Shown piece after piece: positions 51,801 through 61,868 of a stretch of DNA of 64,000 nt (position 1 is its first letter; each line of letters starts with the position of its first letter). This DNA is from Paraburkholderia translucens (GTDB taxonomy: Bacteria > Pseudomonadota > Gammaproteobacteria > Burkholderiales > Burkholderiaceae). The stretch is from the NCBI RefSeq assembly GCF_020881035.1, contig NZ_JAJITC010000018.1, positions 61,894 through 125,893 of the forward strand. Reading direction: 5' to 3'. The position numbers were made by a program, and so were the translations under genes. The notes beneath the pieces are model-generated. The model worked only from the letters and a program-made list of their open reading frames with translations. It was not told the origin of the DNA and searched no databases.

Positions 51801-53203
51801 AAGTTGTGCAGAAACCGGATGACGATGGTTTCAGTTGATCTTTTCTGCCGTGTTCGATGCGAAGGGCGTAGCCCGTAGCGTCGGACACGGCGCGCTGTTT
51901 ATGCCGCAGCGCGTAGAAACTCCTTCTTCTGCTCGGCCAGCAGGGCCATGTTCAGATAGCGGCTGTCTTCAAGCCATGTTTCATGAGTCTCGCTGCACAA
52001 CGCCCTGACCAGCCGCAGGCACGCCGCCTCGTTCGGGAAGATCCTCACGATACGCGTGCGTCGCCTGATTTCCTCGTTCAGGCGCTCCAGCATGTTGGTC
52101 GACTTCAGATGCTTGTGATGCGCGCGCGGCAGCCGGTAGAACGTCAGCGTCTCGGCGATGTTGCCTTCAACCCAGTCCACGAGCTTCGGATATTTGCCCT
52201 GCCACTTGCCGATCCACGCCGCCAGATCGCGTTGCGCTTCCTGCAGGTCGCGACGGTCGTACATCCAGCGTAGTTCCTGCAGGCAGTCGTCATCGGCCTT
52301 GCGCGGCAGATAGTCCAGCGCATTGCGCAGGAAGTGCACGTAACAGCGCTGCCAGGCGGCCTCAGGCAGCACCTCGCCAATCGCCTTCTTTAGTCCCGCG
52401 TGATCGTCCGAGGCGACGAATTCGACGCCTGACAGACCGCGCTTCTTCAGCCCCAGCAGGAACCCCTTCCAGCTCGACTGGCTTTCCCGGTTGGCCAGCT
52501 CCACGGCCAGCACCTGCCGGTGGCCTTCCCAGTTGATGCCGATGGCGATCAGCACCGCCTGCGAGCGGATCACGCCGGATTCACGCACCTTCTCGTAGCG
52601 AGCGTCAACGATCAGGTACGGATACGCTTCCTCCAGCGGCCGGTGCGCGAACTTCGCCAGCGTGGCGTCCAGTCCCTTGTTGATGGCGGAGATCGCTGAG
52701 GCCGAAAAACTGTGACCGCATAGCTCCTCGGTGATCGCCTTGACCTTGCGGGTTGATACGCCCTGCACGTACATCTCGGCGAGCGCGGCCACCAGTGCCT
52801 TCTCGCTACGCGCATAGCGCTCAAACAGGGCCGTAGAGAACTCCCCGTGACGGTCGCGCGGCACGCGAAGCTCCAGCTTGCCGATGCGCGTCACGAGCCC
52901 CCGGCTGTAGTAGCCCGCCCGATAGCCGCTGCGGGTCTCGGTCCGCTCGTTGGGCGACGCACCCAATAGCTCGGTCATCTCCGCTTCGAGCACTTCCTGC
53001 AGCGCATCCTTCATGAGCGCCTTCATCAGGTCCCGGTCGCCGGCAACCAGCGCTTCCGCTGGCGGCCGGTTCGTACTACGCTTGGTCGTGGCCATGGCGT
53101 AAGCCCTCCCGAGGGCAGGTTGACGAACTGGACATTCATCAACTTACACCACGGCCACCCTATCCTTGGACACTCTTCCTGCCTTCAGACTTTCTGCACA
53201 TCT
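51801..53203 (-). mobile_element. Intact IS256-family element
   Basis: A 1.4-kb element with one full-length transposase gene. The likely ends share GTTGTGCAGAAA (51803-51814) and the reverse complement TTTCTGCACATC (53191-53202). The exact borders and target duplication were not resolved. Confidence 0.75.
51899..53095 (-). CDS. IS256-family (mutator-type) transposase
   Basis: A 398-residue transposase: LMKDALQEVLEAEMTELLGA, RSGYRAGYYSRGLVTRIGKL, PYLIVDARYEKVRESG (first catalytic Asp), VEFVASDDHAGLKKAI (second Asp), WQRCYVHFLRNALDYLP and STNMLERLNEEIRRRTRIVR (catalytic Glu). Complete, with no frameshift, hence probably active. Confidence 0.95.
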   Translation of the reverse strand: MATTKRSTNRPPAEALVAGDRDLMKALMKDALQEVLEAEMTELLGASPNERTETRSGYRAGYYSRGLVTRIGKLELRVPRDRHGEFSTALFERYARSEKALVAALAEMYVQGVSTRKVKAITEELCGHSFSASAISAINKGLDATLAKFAHRPLEEAYPYLIVDARYEKVRESGVIRSQAVLIAIGINWEGHRQVLAVELANRESQSSWKGFLLGLKKRGLSGVEFVASDDHAGLKKAIGEVLPEAAWQRCYVHFLRNALDYLPRKADDDCLQELRWMYDRRDLQEAQRDLAAWIGKWQGKYPKLVDWVEGNIAETLTFYRLPRAHHKHLKSTNMLERLNEEIRRRTRIVRIFPNEAACLRLVRALCSETHETWLEDSRYLNMALLAEQKKEFLRAAA

Positions 53204-53432
53204 CTCGGAACACTACCCCAAAAGCTTATTACGGGGGGGCTCTGATGCTAGAACTCGAACTGCGTGGCAGTGTAACGCGCGGACATGGTTCACCTGGCAA
53301 GTCCTCTAACTTTGGGAGCGGGAAGTTGAGCGTGCAATACGACCAGGAACCAGCGACCTGGAATGTACGCCCTAATCAGGGCTAGGCGAGGCACGGATGG
53401 CACTAGACAGAGATAAACCCGGCGTTTGAATG
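53204..53432. other. Intergenic, no gene seen
   Basis: Right flank of the IS256 element; no supported frame. Confidence 0.4.
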
Positions 53433-53654
53433 TCAAATGACTTCGCTGGCCAACGAAGGAACTTGGCCGGCTAGCGCCCGACGAGCGAGCGCGGCGGTCG
53501 CCTCGGGCAGGCGCTCAATGCAGAAGGCATAAAGCGACCCGAAATGGAAGTAGCCGCCTGCCGAAAGCAGACCTTCGACGGACACATTAGCAGTATCGCT
53601 GACCAATAGGCACGCTCGCGTATCGCGGCCAAACGCTGAAGACCGACAAGCCAA
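53433..53654 (-). CDS. Possible small protein or gene remnant
   Basis: An open frame with LVSDTANVSVEGLLSAGGYF, HFGSLYAFCIERLPEAT and ALARRALAGQVPSLASEVI, which looks protein-like. Only a TTG start is available, 8 bp after the hydrolase stop. It may be a downstream operon gene cut short or the C-terminus of a lost gene. Confidence 0.35.
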   Translation of the reverse strand: MACRSSAFGRDTRACLLVSDTANVSVEGLLSAGGYFHFGSLYAFCIERLPEATAALARRALAGQVPSLASEVI

Positions 53655-53662
53655 CGCTGGAC

Positions 53663-54805
53663 CTAACGATTGGCCACCTGCTCAGCGACGTTCCGCAAGA
53701 TTCCCGCCCACCAGACACCGCGGGGAAATCGGCTCGCTGTCCGTACCAGAACGCACCCCGTGTCGCGCGACACGTAGACGTGAGCGCCCAGCGCTCCCAT
53801 CGCGAACAGGTCATGAACACCTTCGTGAGGCATGTAATGCCACCAAAAGTCCTTGTACCCGAACTTGCCGGAAGAAAGTGGTCGGCCCCAAGGCAGAGAC
53901 TCGTAATACGCGAAATCGCCGGCCGAGTTCCAACCGCTTGAAAGGTCGTCCAGGCGGCCGAGCCAAGCTGGCGAAACGAGTTCCTTGCCGTTCCAGATCC
54001 CTCGCTGAAGCACCAACTGGCCAAAGCGGGCGAGCCCGTGGGGCGTTGCATTCAAGCCGCTCTCAAGATGGGCCAGCTTGCCTGTGTGGCTATGGTCGAG
54101 TGTCATCGCGGCCGGTCCGGCGTCCAGGGGGGCCCAGAGGTCCGCAGAGAGCAGTTGGGCGATGCTAGCGTTGCTCGCACGCTCGAGCACCATCGCGATG
54201 AGCAGCGGATGCCAGTCGTTGTAATGGAAAAACTTGTCCACTGGGTCCGCAACGTGAACCCGTCGAGCGGTCTGGCGCAACCCCGACCCGTGATACACGA
54301 GCGCGTCGTCGCTCCACGGCGTCACGCCTTCACGATAGCGAATGCCGGACGACATGCGCATCAGCTGCTCAATGGTCATGGCGGCCACACGTAGGTCTGC
54401 CAAACCCGGCAGCAGTTCGCCGAGTGGGGTGTCCACTCCCGGAAGCCGCCCGTCGCCCACGGCTTGGCCGACCAGCAGCGAGGCGACCGACTTGGTCACG
54501 GAAAGAGTGCGCGTAACGGTGTCGGCACCGAAGTTCGAGGCGTACCACTCGTACACCAGCTGCCCGTCGCTCAGCACCAGGAAGGAGGTGCTGCCCGTGC
54601 CCTCGAGCAGCGACGGTAGCGAGCCGCCCTGCCACGCGCCAACGGAGGGCACACTCAACTGCTCGGCAGCAAGGGGGCTTGAATGCATCCGTAGAGGCGC
54701 CGTCGACCCCGAGGAGCGAATCTGTTCACGCGGAAATCGAAGATGGTCCCTATCAGTCGGCCTGCGCCATCGAACGCAGCGCCCGAGATATGTTTTGGTC
54801 AGCAC
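53663..54805 (-). CDS. Class C beta-lactamase-like serine hydrolase
   Basis: A 380-residue protein. The active site SVTK is at residues 102-105 (RTLSVTKSVASLLVGQAV), and the second motif is FFHYNDWHPLLIAMVLERA near 193-210. ATPHGLARFGQLVLQRG and GWNSAGDFAYYESLPWGRP are also typical of this family, which includes 6-aminohexanoate-dimer hydrolases and esterases. No signal peptide is visible after the first 40 residues of basic, low-confidence sequence, so the true start may be downstream, near MHSSPLAAEQL. Substrate unknown. Confidence 0.85.
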   Translation of the reverse strand: MLTKTYLGRCVRWRRPTDRDHLRFPREQIRSSGSTAPLRMHSSPLAAEQLSVPSVGAWQGGSLPSLLEGTGSTSFLVLSDGQLVYEWYASNFGADTVTRTLSVTKSVASLLVGQAVGDGRLPGVDTPLGELLPGLADLRVAAMTIEQLMRMSSGIRYREGVTPWSDDALVYHGSGLRQTARRVHVADPVDKFFHYNDWHPLLIAMVLERASNASIAQLLSADLWAPLDAGPAAMTLDHSHTGKLAHLESGLNATPHGLARFGQLVLQRGIWNGKELVSPAWLGRLDDLSSGWNSAGDFAYYESLPWGRPLSSGKFGYKDFWWHYMPHEGVHDLFAMGALGAHVYVSRDTGCVLVRTASRFPRGVWWAGILRNVAEQVANR

Positions 54806-54935
54806 GATTTTTTTTTCAGTTGCTGATTGCTGTGGTCCGATTGAAAATCATCTAGCGGACCTCCTGCCGTCGCCCTGCCGGGCGACGGGGTTAAAGTGAG
54901 TTTGCCAAAACCGCTTTAACCGAAAGGAGGTCATC

Positions 54936-55949
54936 ATGAACTATAGCGGCATTGACCTGCATTCGAACAACAGCGTGGTGAGCGTGATCGACGAAACGGA
55001 CCGCGTGGTCGCAGAAAAGCGCCTCCCGAACGACCTGGCAAGGATCCTGGCGTTCCTTGCCCCGTGGCGAGCCGGGCTGGCAGGCGTCGTGGTCGAATCC
55101 ACGTACAACTGGTACTGGCTTGTCGACGGCCTGCAGGCCGCTGGCTTCGTCGTCTATCTGGCCAACACCACCGCGATCAAGAAATACGACGGGCTCAAGC
55201 ACAGCGGTGACGAGACCGACGCGCGCTACCTTGCCCACCTGCTTCGTCTGGGCATCCTTCCCACTGGCACCATATTGCCGGCTGAGCACCGGCAGGTGCG
55301 CGACCTGGCCCGCAAGCGCATGCAACTGGTGCGCAACCGCACCAGCCACATTCTCGCCGTCGAGAACATTACGGCGCGTCAGTCCGGCACGCGAATCACG
55401 AGCAATCAGGTCAAGCAACTGGACCAGGCCGCTGTCGGAGAACTGCATCTCCCAGACGACGTGGCCCTCGCGGTCCGAGCGAACGTCGCGGTCATCGCGA
55501 CGCTCTCCTCTCAGATCGCCATCGTAGAAAAGCGTCTTCAGGAAAAGGTCGCGCCGCGTCCGGACTACGCCCTCCTGACCACGGTACCCGGCATTGGTCA
55601 AACGCTTGCGACCATTATCGTGCTGGAAACAGGAACCATCGAACGCTTCGCCAGCGCCGGCAACTTCGCCTCCTATGCGCGGTGCGTGGACAGCCAGCGC
55701 ATGAGCAACGGCAAGAAAAAAAGCGAAGGCAATACCAGAAACGGAAATCCATACCTGTGCTGGGCATTCATCGAAGCAGCCAACTTCGCGATGCACTTTA
55801 GCACCGAAGCCTGGCAGTTCTACGAGCGCAAGAAAGCCAAAACGAATTCAGTGATCGCACGCAAGGCCCTGGCCCACAAGCTCGCCCGTGCGTGTTTCCA
55901 CATGCTGAAGGAGCGAAAACCATTTGATGTGAACCGCTGCTTCGCATAA
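54936..55949 (+). CDS. IS110-family transposase (IS1111 type)
   Basis: A 337-residue DEDD transposase: MNYSGIDLHSNNSVVSVIDE, VVVESTYNWYWLVDGLQAAG, LKHSGDETDARYLAHLLRLG in the RuvC-like part, then TTVPGIGQTLATIIVLETG and NFASYARCVDSQRMSNGKKK in the Transposase_20 part with its Ser. AAAGGAGG sits 7 bp before the ATG. The gene is intact. The element's ends, expected in the flanking non-coding DNA, were not fixed. Confidence 0.93.
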   Translation: MNYSGIDLHSNNSVVSVIDETDRVVAEKRLPNDLARILAFLAPWRAGLAGVVVESTYNWYWLVDGLQAAGFVVYLANTTAIKKYDGLKHSGDETDARYLAHLLRLGILPTGTILPAEHRQVRDLARKRMQLVRNRTSHILAVENITARQSGTRITSNQVKQLDQAAVGELHLPDDVALAVRANVAVIATLSSQIAIVEKRLQEKVAPRPDYALLTTVPGIGQTLATIIVLETGTIERFASAGNFASYARCVDSQRMSNGKKKSEGNTRNGNPYLCWAFIEAANFAMHFSTEAWQFYERKKAKTNSVIARKALAHKLARACFHMLKERKPFDVNRCFA

Positions 55950-56600
55950 GCGTTACGACGGCGACCGGCAAGCCCTGATCGTTGACTGGCGAAAAGCCAC
56001 CCAATTGAATGGGATGCCGTGCCGCCGTCCCCGACGTGCAGTAACGCGGATCGCCTGCAACGCGAGCCAGCCCTGGATTGGTGCCGGATGTCTGGCAACC
56101 ACGACTATTGTGCGAACCCAATGGACACGTTGCGGCACCAAAGTTCTTCTGGGGTGGCAGAGCCACCAGGGCGACAGGCAACCGATGTACGCCGATCGCT
56201 TGAGCCTGATGGGTGTCTGGCGCGATCCGTCGCAGCCATGAATCGAAGAAACGGGTGCGCTCGGCTACTGCAGTCGGTCAGTGCAATTGAAATCGGCTGC
56301 TCAGGCAGTCGACGGTGTTGTTTGCTCACTTGACACCGGGCCCGCTAATGGGTGTCGACGATCCAGGCACGCGTGTCGAACGTCGCTTCATGGCCGCGTG
56401 CCGCCGGACGCGGTTTGCAAACGGGGCAAACAGCAGCGCTCGAAGGGTTCGGCTGAGCGCGACCCTGAAGGGACCTCCGCTGCGCGGTCTGGCGAACGGC
56501 AGGTCCCGAGGCCACAACCGCCGCTGGCCATGATCGCCATCGCCGCATTGTTGCTGCGCCACTGAAGCCATCCGAACTTTGCATCCGGCAGCAGACCCGC
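55950..56600. other. Non-coding stretch after the IS110 gene
   Basis: 650 bp without a supported gene. The left part should contain the right end of the IS110 element, and the right part the downstream region of the beta-propeller gene. Overlapping open frames in all directions lack ribosome-binding sites. Confidence 0.45.
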
Positions 56601-58079
56601 TTATGGCGACTGCACCTGCACTGGAGCCCCCGGCTTGCCTGACGCCTGCGGGGCGATCACGAGGTAGCGGTGCTTGTCATCGGAAGAGCTCACACCAGGC
56701 GTGACCAGTTGACGAATCTGGCCGAGCGTGTTCACGATCGCGGAGCCTGCCGGATTGGTCATGAAGTTCGCGAGAACTTGCACGCTGCCAGTGCCGTCGG
56801 GATTGTCCGCAAGCCCCAGCACATAGGGCTGCTTCGGTTGCAGTCCGGTGACGGCGGCCTGGAGCACCTGCACGAGACCTTGATCAAACAACGTGACAGT
56901 CGTAGGTGCATTGGCGGCGTCTGTCGGCGTGGTCGAGCCCACCGGCACCAGTGTAATGTGGGCACTCTGACCAGCCAGGCCGAGAGCCTGCAAGTTCTGC
57001 GAGCCATCACCTTCCGGCACCGCGTTCGGCACATAGGTGACTGCTTGCGGCGCCTGTCCGATCGGTATGGTTGCGATGACCTTGTTGGTCAGTGTATCGA
57101 TTGCAGTCATTGCATCGGCGTTCTCAAGACCGACGTAGATGCGGCTACCATCACCCGACGGCCAGAGACCATGCGGCAGGTTACCGACCGGAACTGTCGC
57201 GACCTGCGAGAAATCATCCGTTCGGAACACCTTGACAACATTCAGGCCGCCGACCGTCACGTACGCGAACATTCCGTTGGCGTTATGCACGATGTTGACG
57301 TGGTTGGTAATCGGGCCCGTGTCGAGTGTCTTGAGCAGCGCGAATGGCGGCCGCGCATCGAACACCTGCACCTTGCCCACGTCCTTGAGCGTGAACCAGA
57401 CCTGCTTGCCGTCAGGGGTCGCGGCAATGTCCGGACAGAACGGGCTTGCCTGCTTGACTGCGCCGACGACCTTATGGTCGGCCACAGAAACTACCTCAGT
57501 CTCCGGATTGAAGGATGAGCAGACGTAACCATACTTCCCGTCCGGTGAGAAGATCTGCATGCCAGGGCCAGCCGGGACAGTGATGCGTGTTTTCTCCTCG
57601 AACGTCGTCCCGTCGAGTACCGCGACGTAGTTTTCGCCGCGCACGGTCACCCAAACTTCCTTTCCATCAGCCGTAAAGAACGCCTCATGAGGCGAGCGGC
57701 CAACGTAGGTGACATGCTTGATGGCGTTCGTCTGCGTATCGATAAATGAAACCGAGTTCGATCCGATCGAGACGACCGCGATCGTGCGATGGTCCGGTGA
57801 GTAGCCCATGCCATGCACAAGCAATTGACCTTTGTACAACGGACTGAAATTGCCCGGCGACGGGTCGCCGAGGCGAATCAGGCCGACTAGCCTGTTGTCG
57901 GCCGGGTCGATTACCGACACCGTGTTAGAAAATTGCTCGGCAGCGTAAACCCGATCATGGTGGCTTACCGGAATATCGGCATCGGCAAGCGATCCGGGGG
58001 CCTGGCCCGCCCATGCGAGCTGCGCTGTGACCAGCGCGGCCGCCGACAGTGCGACGGTGACATTTGATGTGAGTTTCAT
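56601..58079 (-). CDS. Exported YVTN-type beta-propeller protein
   Basis: About 492 residues. A signal peptide ends AQLAWAGQ. Repeats of the form RVYAAEQFSNTVSVIDPADN, VSFIDTQTNAIKHVTYVG, EVWVTVRGENYVAVLDGTTF and RIYVGLENADAMTAIDTLTN define a 7-bladed propeller of the YVTN/YncE kind. A C-terminal domain follows (VLGLADNPDGTGSVQVLANF). Its start ATG overlaps the stop of the DUF305 gene (TGATG) with AGGAG just upstream. Probably periplasmic; such proteins bind metals or surface partners, but the role here is unknown. Confidence 0.85.
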   Translation of the reverse strand: MKLTSNVTVALSAAALVTAQLAWAGQAPGSLADADIPVSHHDRVYAAEQFSNTVSVIDPADNRLVGLIRLGDPSPGNFSPLYKGQLLVHGMGYSPDHRTIAVVSIGSNSVSFIDTQTNAIKHVTYVGRSPHEAFFTADGKEVWVTVRGENYVAVLDGTTFEEKTRITVPAGPGMQIFSPDGKYGYVCSSFNPETEVVSVADHKVVGAVKQASPFCPDIAATPDGKQVWFTLKDVGKVQVFDARPPFALLKTLDTGPITNHVNIVHNANGMFAYVTVGGLNVVKVFRTDDFSQVATVPVGNLPHGLWPSGDGSRIYVGLENADAMTAIDTLTNKVIATIPIGQAPQAVTYVPNAVPEGDGSQNLQALGLAGQSAHITLVPVGSTTPTDAANAPTTVTLFDQGLVQVLQAAVTGLQPKQPYVLGLADNPDGTGSVQVLANFMTNPAGSAIVNTLGQIRQLVTPGVSSSDDKHRYLVIAPQASGKPGAPVQVQSP

Positions 58080-58573
58080 CACTGCTCCTCTCGCGTATCG
58101 TTCGACATATTCATTTGCATGCCGCGGTGGGACGTCGGGTGGGAGTGGGCAGCCGGGGTAGAAGCCGGCTTTTGCTGGTCTGGAGCAGGCGCCGACGGCG
58201 GCAATGGCTGGCCGAGCGCGATGCGCATGGCGACAATTTCCTGCTGTTGCTCGACGACGATCTCTTGCGCGATGCGACGTAACTGTTCGTTGTGTCCATA
58301 GCGCAGTTCAGCCTGTGCCATGTCGATGGCGCCTTGATGGTGAGGCACCATCATTGCGACGAAATCACGATCGACATCGCCTGTCGGCTTCACGGACATA
58401 CCGTTCATCATCCTTTTCATGGCGGCATCGTTCTCCGCCAGAAATGGTGCTTCGTCAGAAGTTGCGGTCTGCAAACCTGCGGTGAATGCACGCGAATCAC
58501 AAAGAGCTGAGATCGCAAGGGCGATGACGAGGCTCAGGATCGTTCGCGCGGTACGAGGAACGGGGGTGCGCAC
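58079..58573 (-). CDS. DUF305-family exported protein
   Basis: About 164 residues from the GTG at 58573: a signal peptide (RTILSLVIALAISALCDSRA), then NDAAMKRMMNGMSVKPTGDV and the DUF305 core DFVAMMVPHHQGAIDMAQAE, LRRIAQEIVVEQQQEIVAM. The M--M-PHH--AI-MA motif is a probable metal-binding site in this ferritin-like helical family. AGGAG lies before the GTG. The open frame continues upstream to 58936 but without sense. Its last codons and stop overlap the beta-propeller start, so the two are translated together. A pair of DUF305 and propeller proteins suggests copper or other metal handling (inference). Confidence 0.85.
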   Translation of the reverse strand: MRTPVPRTARTILSLVIALAISALCDSRAFTAGLQTATSDEAPFLAENDAAMKRMMNGMSVKPTGDVDRDFVAMMVPHHQGAIDMAQAELRYGHNEQLRRIAQEIVVEQQQEIVAMRIALGQPLPPSAPAPDQQKPASTPAAHSHPTSHRGMQMNMSNDTREEQ

Positions 58574-59204
58574 GACTGATTCTCCTCTTGTGGTTAGCAC
58601 GTGTCTCATTGGAGTGAACCCGCCGGATGCGAGGTTATTCCGTGTGCCTGGCACTTTTTTCGGGGAAGACGTGCTGGTTTGACCTTTCGAGCTTCCCGGA
58701 GGCCCACGTTCTCGGTCCACAACAAAGTATCGCTCCGAATGACGGCACCTTTGTCCGAGCACGCGACGAACATGATCGCCGGATGAAGGTCCGTTGCTGG
58801 ATGCCGAGCCGACATTTGAGTGACAGGCCGGGCTCGCCGGGGAGAGGCCGGTGTTGGCCACACTCGGGCTAACGTTAGCCGAGGCGGAATGAAGCGCGCA
58901 CAGAGTTGGTTTCGCCAGGGTCGCCCTAGCGAGCATGAAACACGAGACATGCGAATCACGGTCACCATCGCGAAACGCAGCCGTCCTTGCACCGAAAAAA
59001 TGTCGCGGAACGCGTAGATATCGTCATGCGTTCGCGATGCCAAATCCTATTCTTCAGACACGATCTTTAACGCGTTTGAGGTCGTGAGGATCAGTACCGG
59101 CTCGGGCGCCACGTGAACGTGCGCCGGGAGCTGAAGCGCCGGTCGACGACGCTGATGTCGGCCGGAGTTTTGACTGCGCTGGCTGATCCGCGGAAGGGGG
59201 ACAT
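58574..59204. other. Intergenic, no gene seen
   Basis: Between the divergent DUF305 gene and the TpsA-like gene. No supported gene; probably holds both promoters. Confidence 0.4.
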
Positions 59205-61649
59205 ATGGCACATTCTTCATCAGGTCGTCCGGTACTTCTCGTGCCGTGGCGGCGGCGACCGTCTCAGCAGGCCGTGCCGCTCATTGCTGTGTTGCTCGGT
59301 GGATTGTCGTTGCCGGATGCGGCGTGGGCCGGCGGCGGATTGCCGCAAGGCGGGCACTACGTTGCCGGCGCAGGAACCATCGCAGGCGCACCCGGCGCGC
59401 TCGTCATCACGCAGCCCGGTTCTAGCCGCGGCGTGATCGACTGGGGCAGCTTTTCAATCGGCCGCGGCAACACTGTCATGTTCGATAACGGTGCGGGCGC
59501 GACGCTCAATCGCGTGACAGGCTGTGCGCCGTCGACGCTGTTGGGCAACCTCAATGCGACTGGCAGCGTGTATCTGATCAATCCGCAGGGCATCGTCGTC
59601 GGACGCAGCGGCGTCATCAGCACGGGCGGGCGGTTTGTGGCTTCGACGCTCGATTTGCCCGATACCGCATTCGTCAATGGGGGGACGCTTACCCTCTCGG
59701 GCACGTCGAGCGCCAAGGTGGTGAATCTCGGCAAAATCAGTTCGAGCGGCGGCGACGTTTTCCTGATCGCACGCGATGTCGTGGTCAACGAAGGCTCCGT
59801 AAGCGCACCGAATGGCACTGCTGAATACGTAGTTGGGCAGCAGGTCATGTTGTCCGATTCTTCGAGCGGCAGGCAGGTATTCGTGCAAACGGGCAGCAAA
59901 GGCACCGTGACCGATCGCGGTGCCACGCAAGCCGCACAGATCAATCTCGAAGCGGCCGACGGGAATATCTATGCGCTTGCAGGCCGTGGATCTCGGATCC
60001 GAGCAACGGGCACGGCGATACGCGACGGCCACATCTGGCTGGTGGCTGACAATGGCCACATCAAGCAGCAGGGAACCATCGCTGCAACGAACGTGGATGG
60101 CAGCGGGGGCACCGTCGATACGCTTGCCGCCACACTGACTTTGTCGCACGATGCCGCGGTTCGGGCGCGACTGTGGAATGTCTCGACGCCAGACTTCACC
60201 GTCGATCGCGCCACTGCGCACGCTTTCGCGCGCAGTCTGAACCAGGGCACCTCCGTCGATGCAAGCGCCACCGGCACAGCTGGCGCCGCCGGCGATCTGA
60301 CCGTTACGTCGAATCTCGACCGGAAAGGTCCGGCGTCGTTATCGCTCGCGGCTGCTCACGATGTGACGATCGTGCAAGGGACGACAATCAGGAACACAGG
60401 CAGCGGCAACCTGCTGCTGCGGGCGGACGCAGGGAGCATCGACAATGCTGGCAGCGTTGCAAATTACGGCACCATCGACTGGTCGCGCAGTACCGGCACC
60501 GTCAGCGCGCTTTACGACATGAACGGCACCTACACCCCAGGGACCATCCTTGCCAATAGCACGTGGACTGCCGCGCCTTTTAGCGGGTTGGTGACGCAGG
60601 TGACCGGCTACAAGCTGGTCAATTCGCTGACCGACCTGCAGCACATATCGGCCGACCTCGCCGGCAACTACGCGCTCGGCAAGAATATCGATGCCAGCGC
60701 GACGGATCTTTCTTCGCACAGTGTTTCCTCGGGTGGCGTCGACTTCATTCCGCTGGGCAGTGCAGCTACCCCGTTCTCCGGCCAGTTCGATGGGATGGGA
60801 CATGTGATCGACCACTTCAGTCAGCAGGAGATGTACTCCCCGTCCGAGACCCGCTCGGCTGGTCTATTCGGCGAGATCGGCACGTCGGGCGTCGTACGTA
60901 ACGTCGGCATGACGAACAGCGCGCTGACGGCGTTCCAGGATGCTGACTTCAACAATCCCATTACGATCACCTACGGCATCCTCGCGGGCCGCAACCTCGG
61001 CTTGATCACTTACACGTCTACGACGGGCTTCCGGGGCGCCCCGCACTATGGCAACGTACCGATCGGCGGCTTGGTGGGCCTGAACGACGGTGTAATCGAG
61101 CGTTCGTGGAGCAGCGCCTCCGTGGGTGGTGCGGGCGAAGCAGGAGGCCTCGTCGGCATCAACACCGGGTTGATCCTTCAATCGTTCACAACCTCTAACG
61201 TCGGCGGGGATGTGTTCCTGGAGCCAGGCGGACTTGTCGGCATCAACAGTGGCACCGTGTCCCAGTCTTACGCCTCCGGCGGCGTTCTCGGGCTTTTTGC
61301 GGCCGGCGGATTGGCGTACTCGAATAGCGGTGTCATCGAGCAGTCGTTCGCAGCAGGCCCAGTTCTAGGGCCTTCGTATCAGGGTCCGGCCTACGGCACA
61401 TACGGGGGTATCGTCGCGTACGGTGCCGGCGGAACGATCGCAAGCAACGTCTATTGGGACAAACAGACGACGACGCGCACGGTGAGTACGGGCGACGTCT
61501 CTCAATTGCCTGCGTCGAACGGCCTCACCACGGCCCAGATGAGCAACCCGGCGAGCTTCGATGCATCGTGGAATTTCAGCCCGACGGGCGTGTGGGCCCT
61601 GCCGGCTGGCGCGACGCATCCTGTCCTGCGCTGGCAACTGGGCCAGTAA
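59205..61649 (+). CDS. TpsA-like exoprotein with GLUG repeats
   Basis: An 814-residue secreted protein. Signal peptide ends PDAAWAGGGLP. The TPS secretion domain follows (GVIDWGSFSIGRGNTVMF, LNRVTGCAPSTLLGNLNATG, SVYLINPQGIVVGRSGVIS), with NPQG in the place of the NPNG motif. Then beta-helix sequence, and between residues about 620-740 several GLUG-type repeats (GGLVGLNDGVIERSWSSASV, GGLVGINTGLILQSF, GGLVGINSGTVSQSYASG). It lacks a membrane anchor, so it is likely released or held by its partner. No TpsB gene is adjacent; the one at 6072 is 53 kb away. GGAAGGGGG precedes the ATG. Confidence 0.9.
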   Translation: MAHSSSGRPVLLVPWRRRPSQQAVPLIAVLLGGLSLPDAAWAGGGLPQGGHYVAGAGTIAGAPGALVITQPGSSRGVIDWGSFSIGRGNTVMFDNGAGATLNRVTGCAPSTLLGNLNATGSVYLINPQGIVVGRSGVISTGGRFVASTLDLPDTAFVNGGTLTLSGTSSAKVVNLGKISSSGGDVFLIARDVVVNEGSVSAPNGTAEYVVGQQVMLSDSSSGRQVFVQTGSKGTVTDRGATQAAQINLEAADGNIYALAGRGSRIRATGTAIRDGHIWLVADNGHIKQQGTIAATNVDGSGGTVDTLAATLTLSHDAAVRARLWNVSTPDFTVDRATAHAFARSLNQGTSVDASATGTAGAAGDLTVTSNLDRKGPASLSLAAAHDVTIVQGTTIRNTGSGNLLLRADAGSIDNAGSVANYGTIDWSRSTGTVSALYDMNGTYTPGTILANSTWTAAPFSGLVTQVTGYKLVNSLTDLQHISADLAGNYALGKNIDASATDLSSHSVSSGGVDFIPLGSAATPFSGQFDGMGHVIDHFSQQEMYSPSETRSAGLFGEIGTSGVVRNVGMTNSALTAFQDADFNNPITITYGILAGRNLGLITYTSTTGFRGAPHYGNVPIGGLVGLNDGVIERSWSSASVGGAGEAGGLVGINTGLILQSFTTSNVGGDVFLEPGGLVGINSGTVSQSYASGGVLGLFAAGGLAYSNSGVIEQSFAAGPVLGPSYQGPAYGTYGGIVAYGAGGTIASNVYWDKQTTTRTVSTGDVSQLPASNGLTTAQMSNPASFDASWNFSPTGVWALPAGATHPVLRWQLGQ

Positions 61650-61868
61650 GCGCGACGGTGCAGACGCGGCGTGCAATCTACTTGCGGCGGCGCCGTCTTC
61701 AGCAGGCGGCTGACGTTTCGGCGCCCTCTCCCTGAATTTGAAAAGCGGCGCCGGAACGCCGGATGACCAGTATCGCCGCCTCCCTCAGTGGTCGGCTCAG
61801 ATCGACCTGGAGCTGCCCTTCGAACTCGCCGATAACGGACATTCGATGCGAGCCTATGTACGGAAGCG

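Noticed and set aside
56670..57518. 282-codon plus-strand frame in the beta-propeller gene
   Set aside because: Antisense of a gene with signal peptide and regular propeller repeats.
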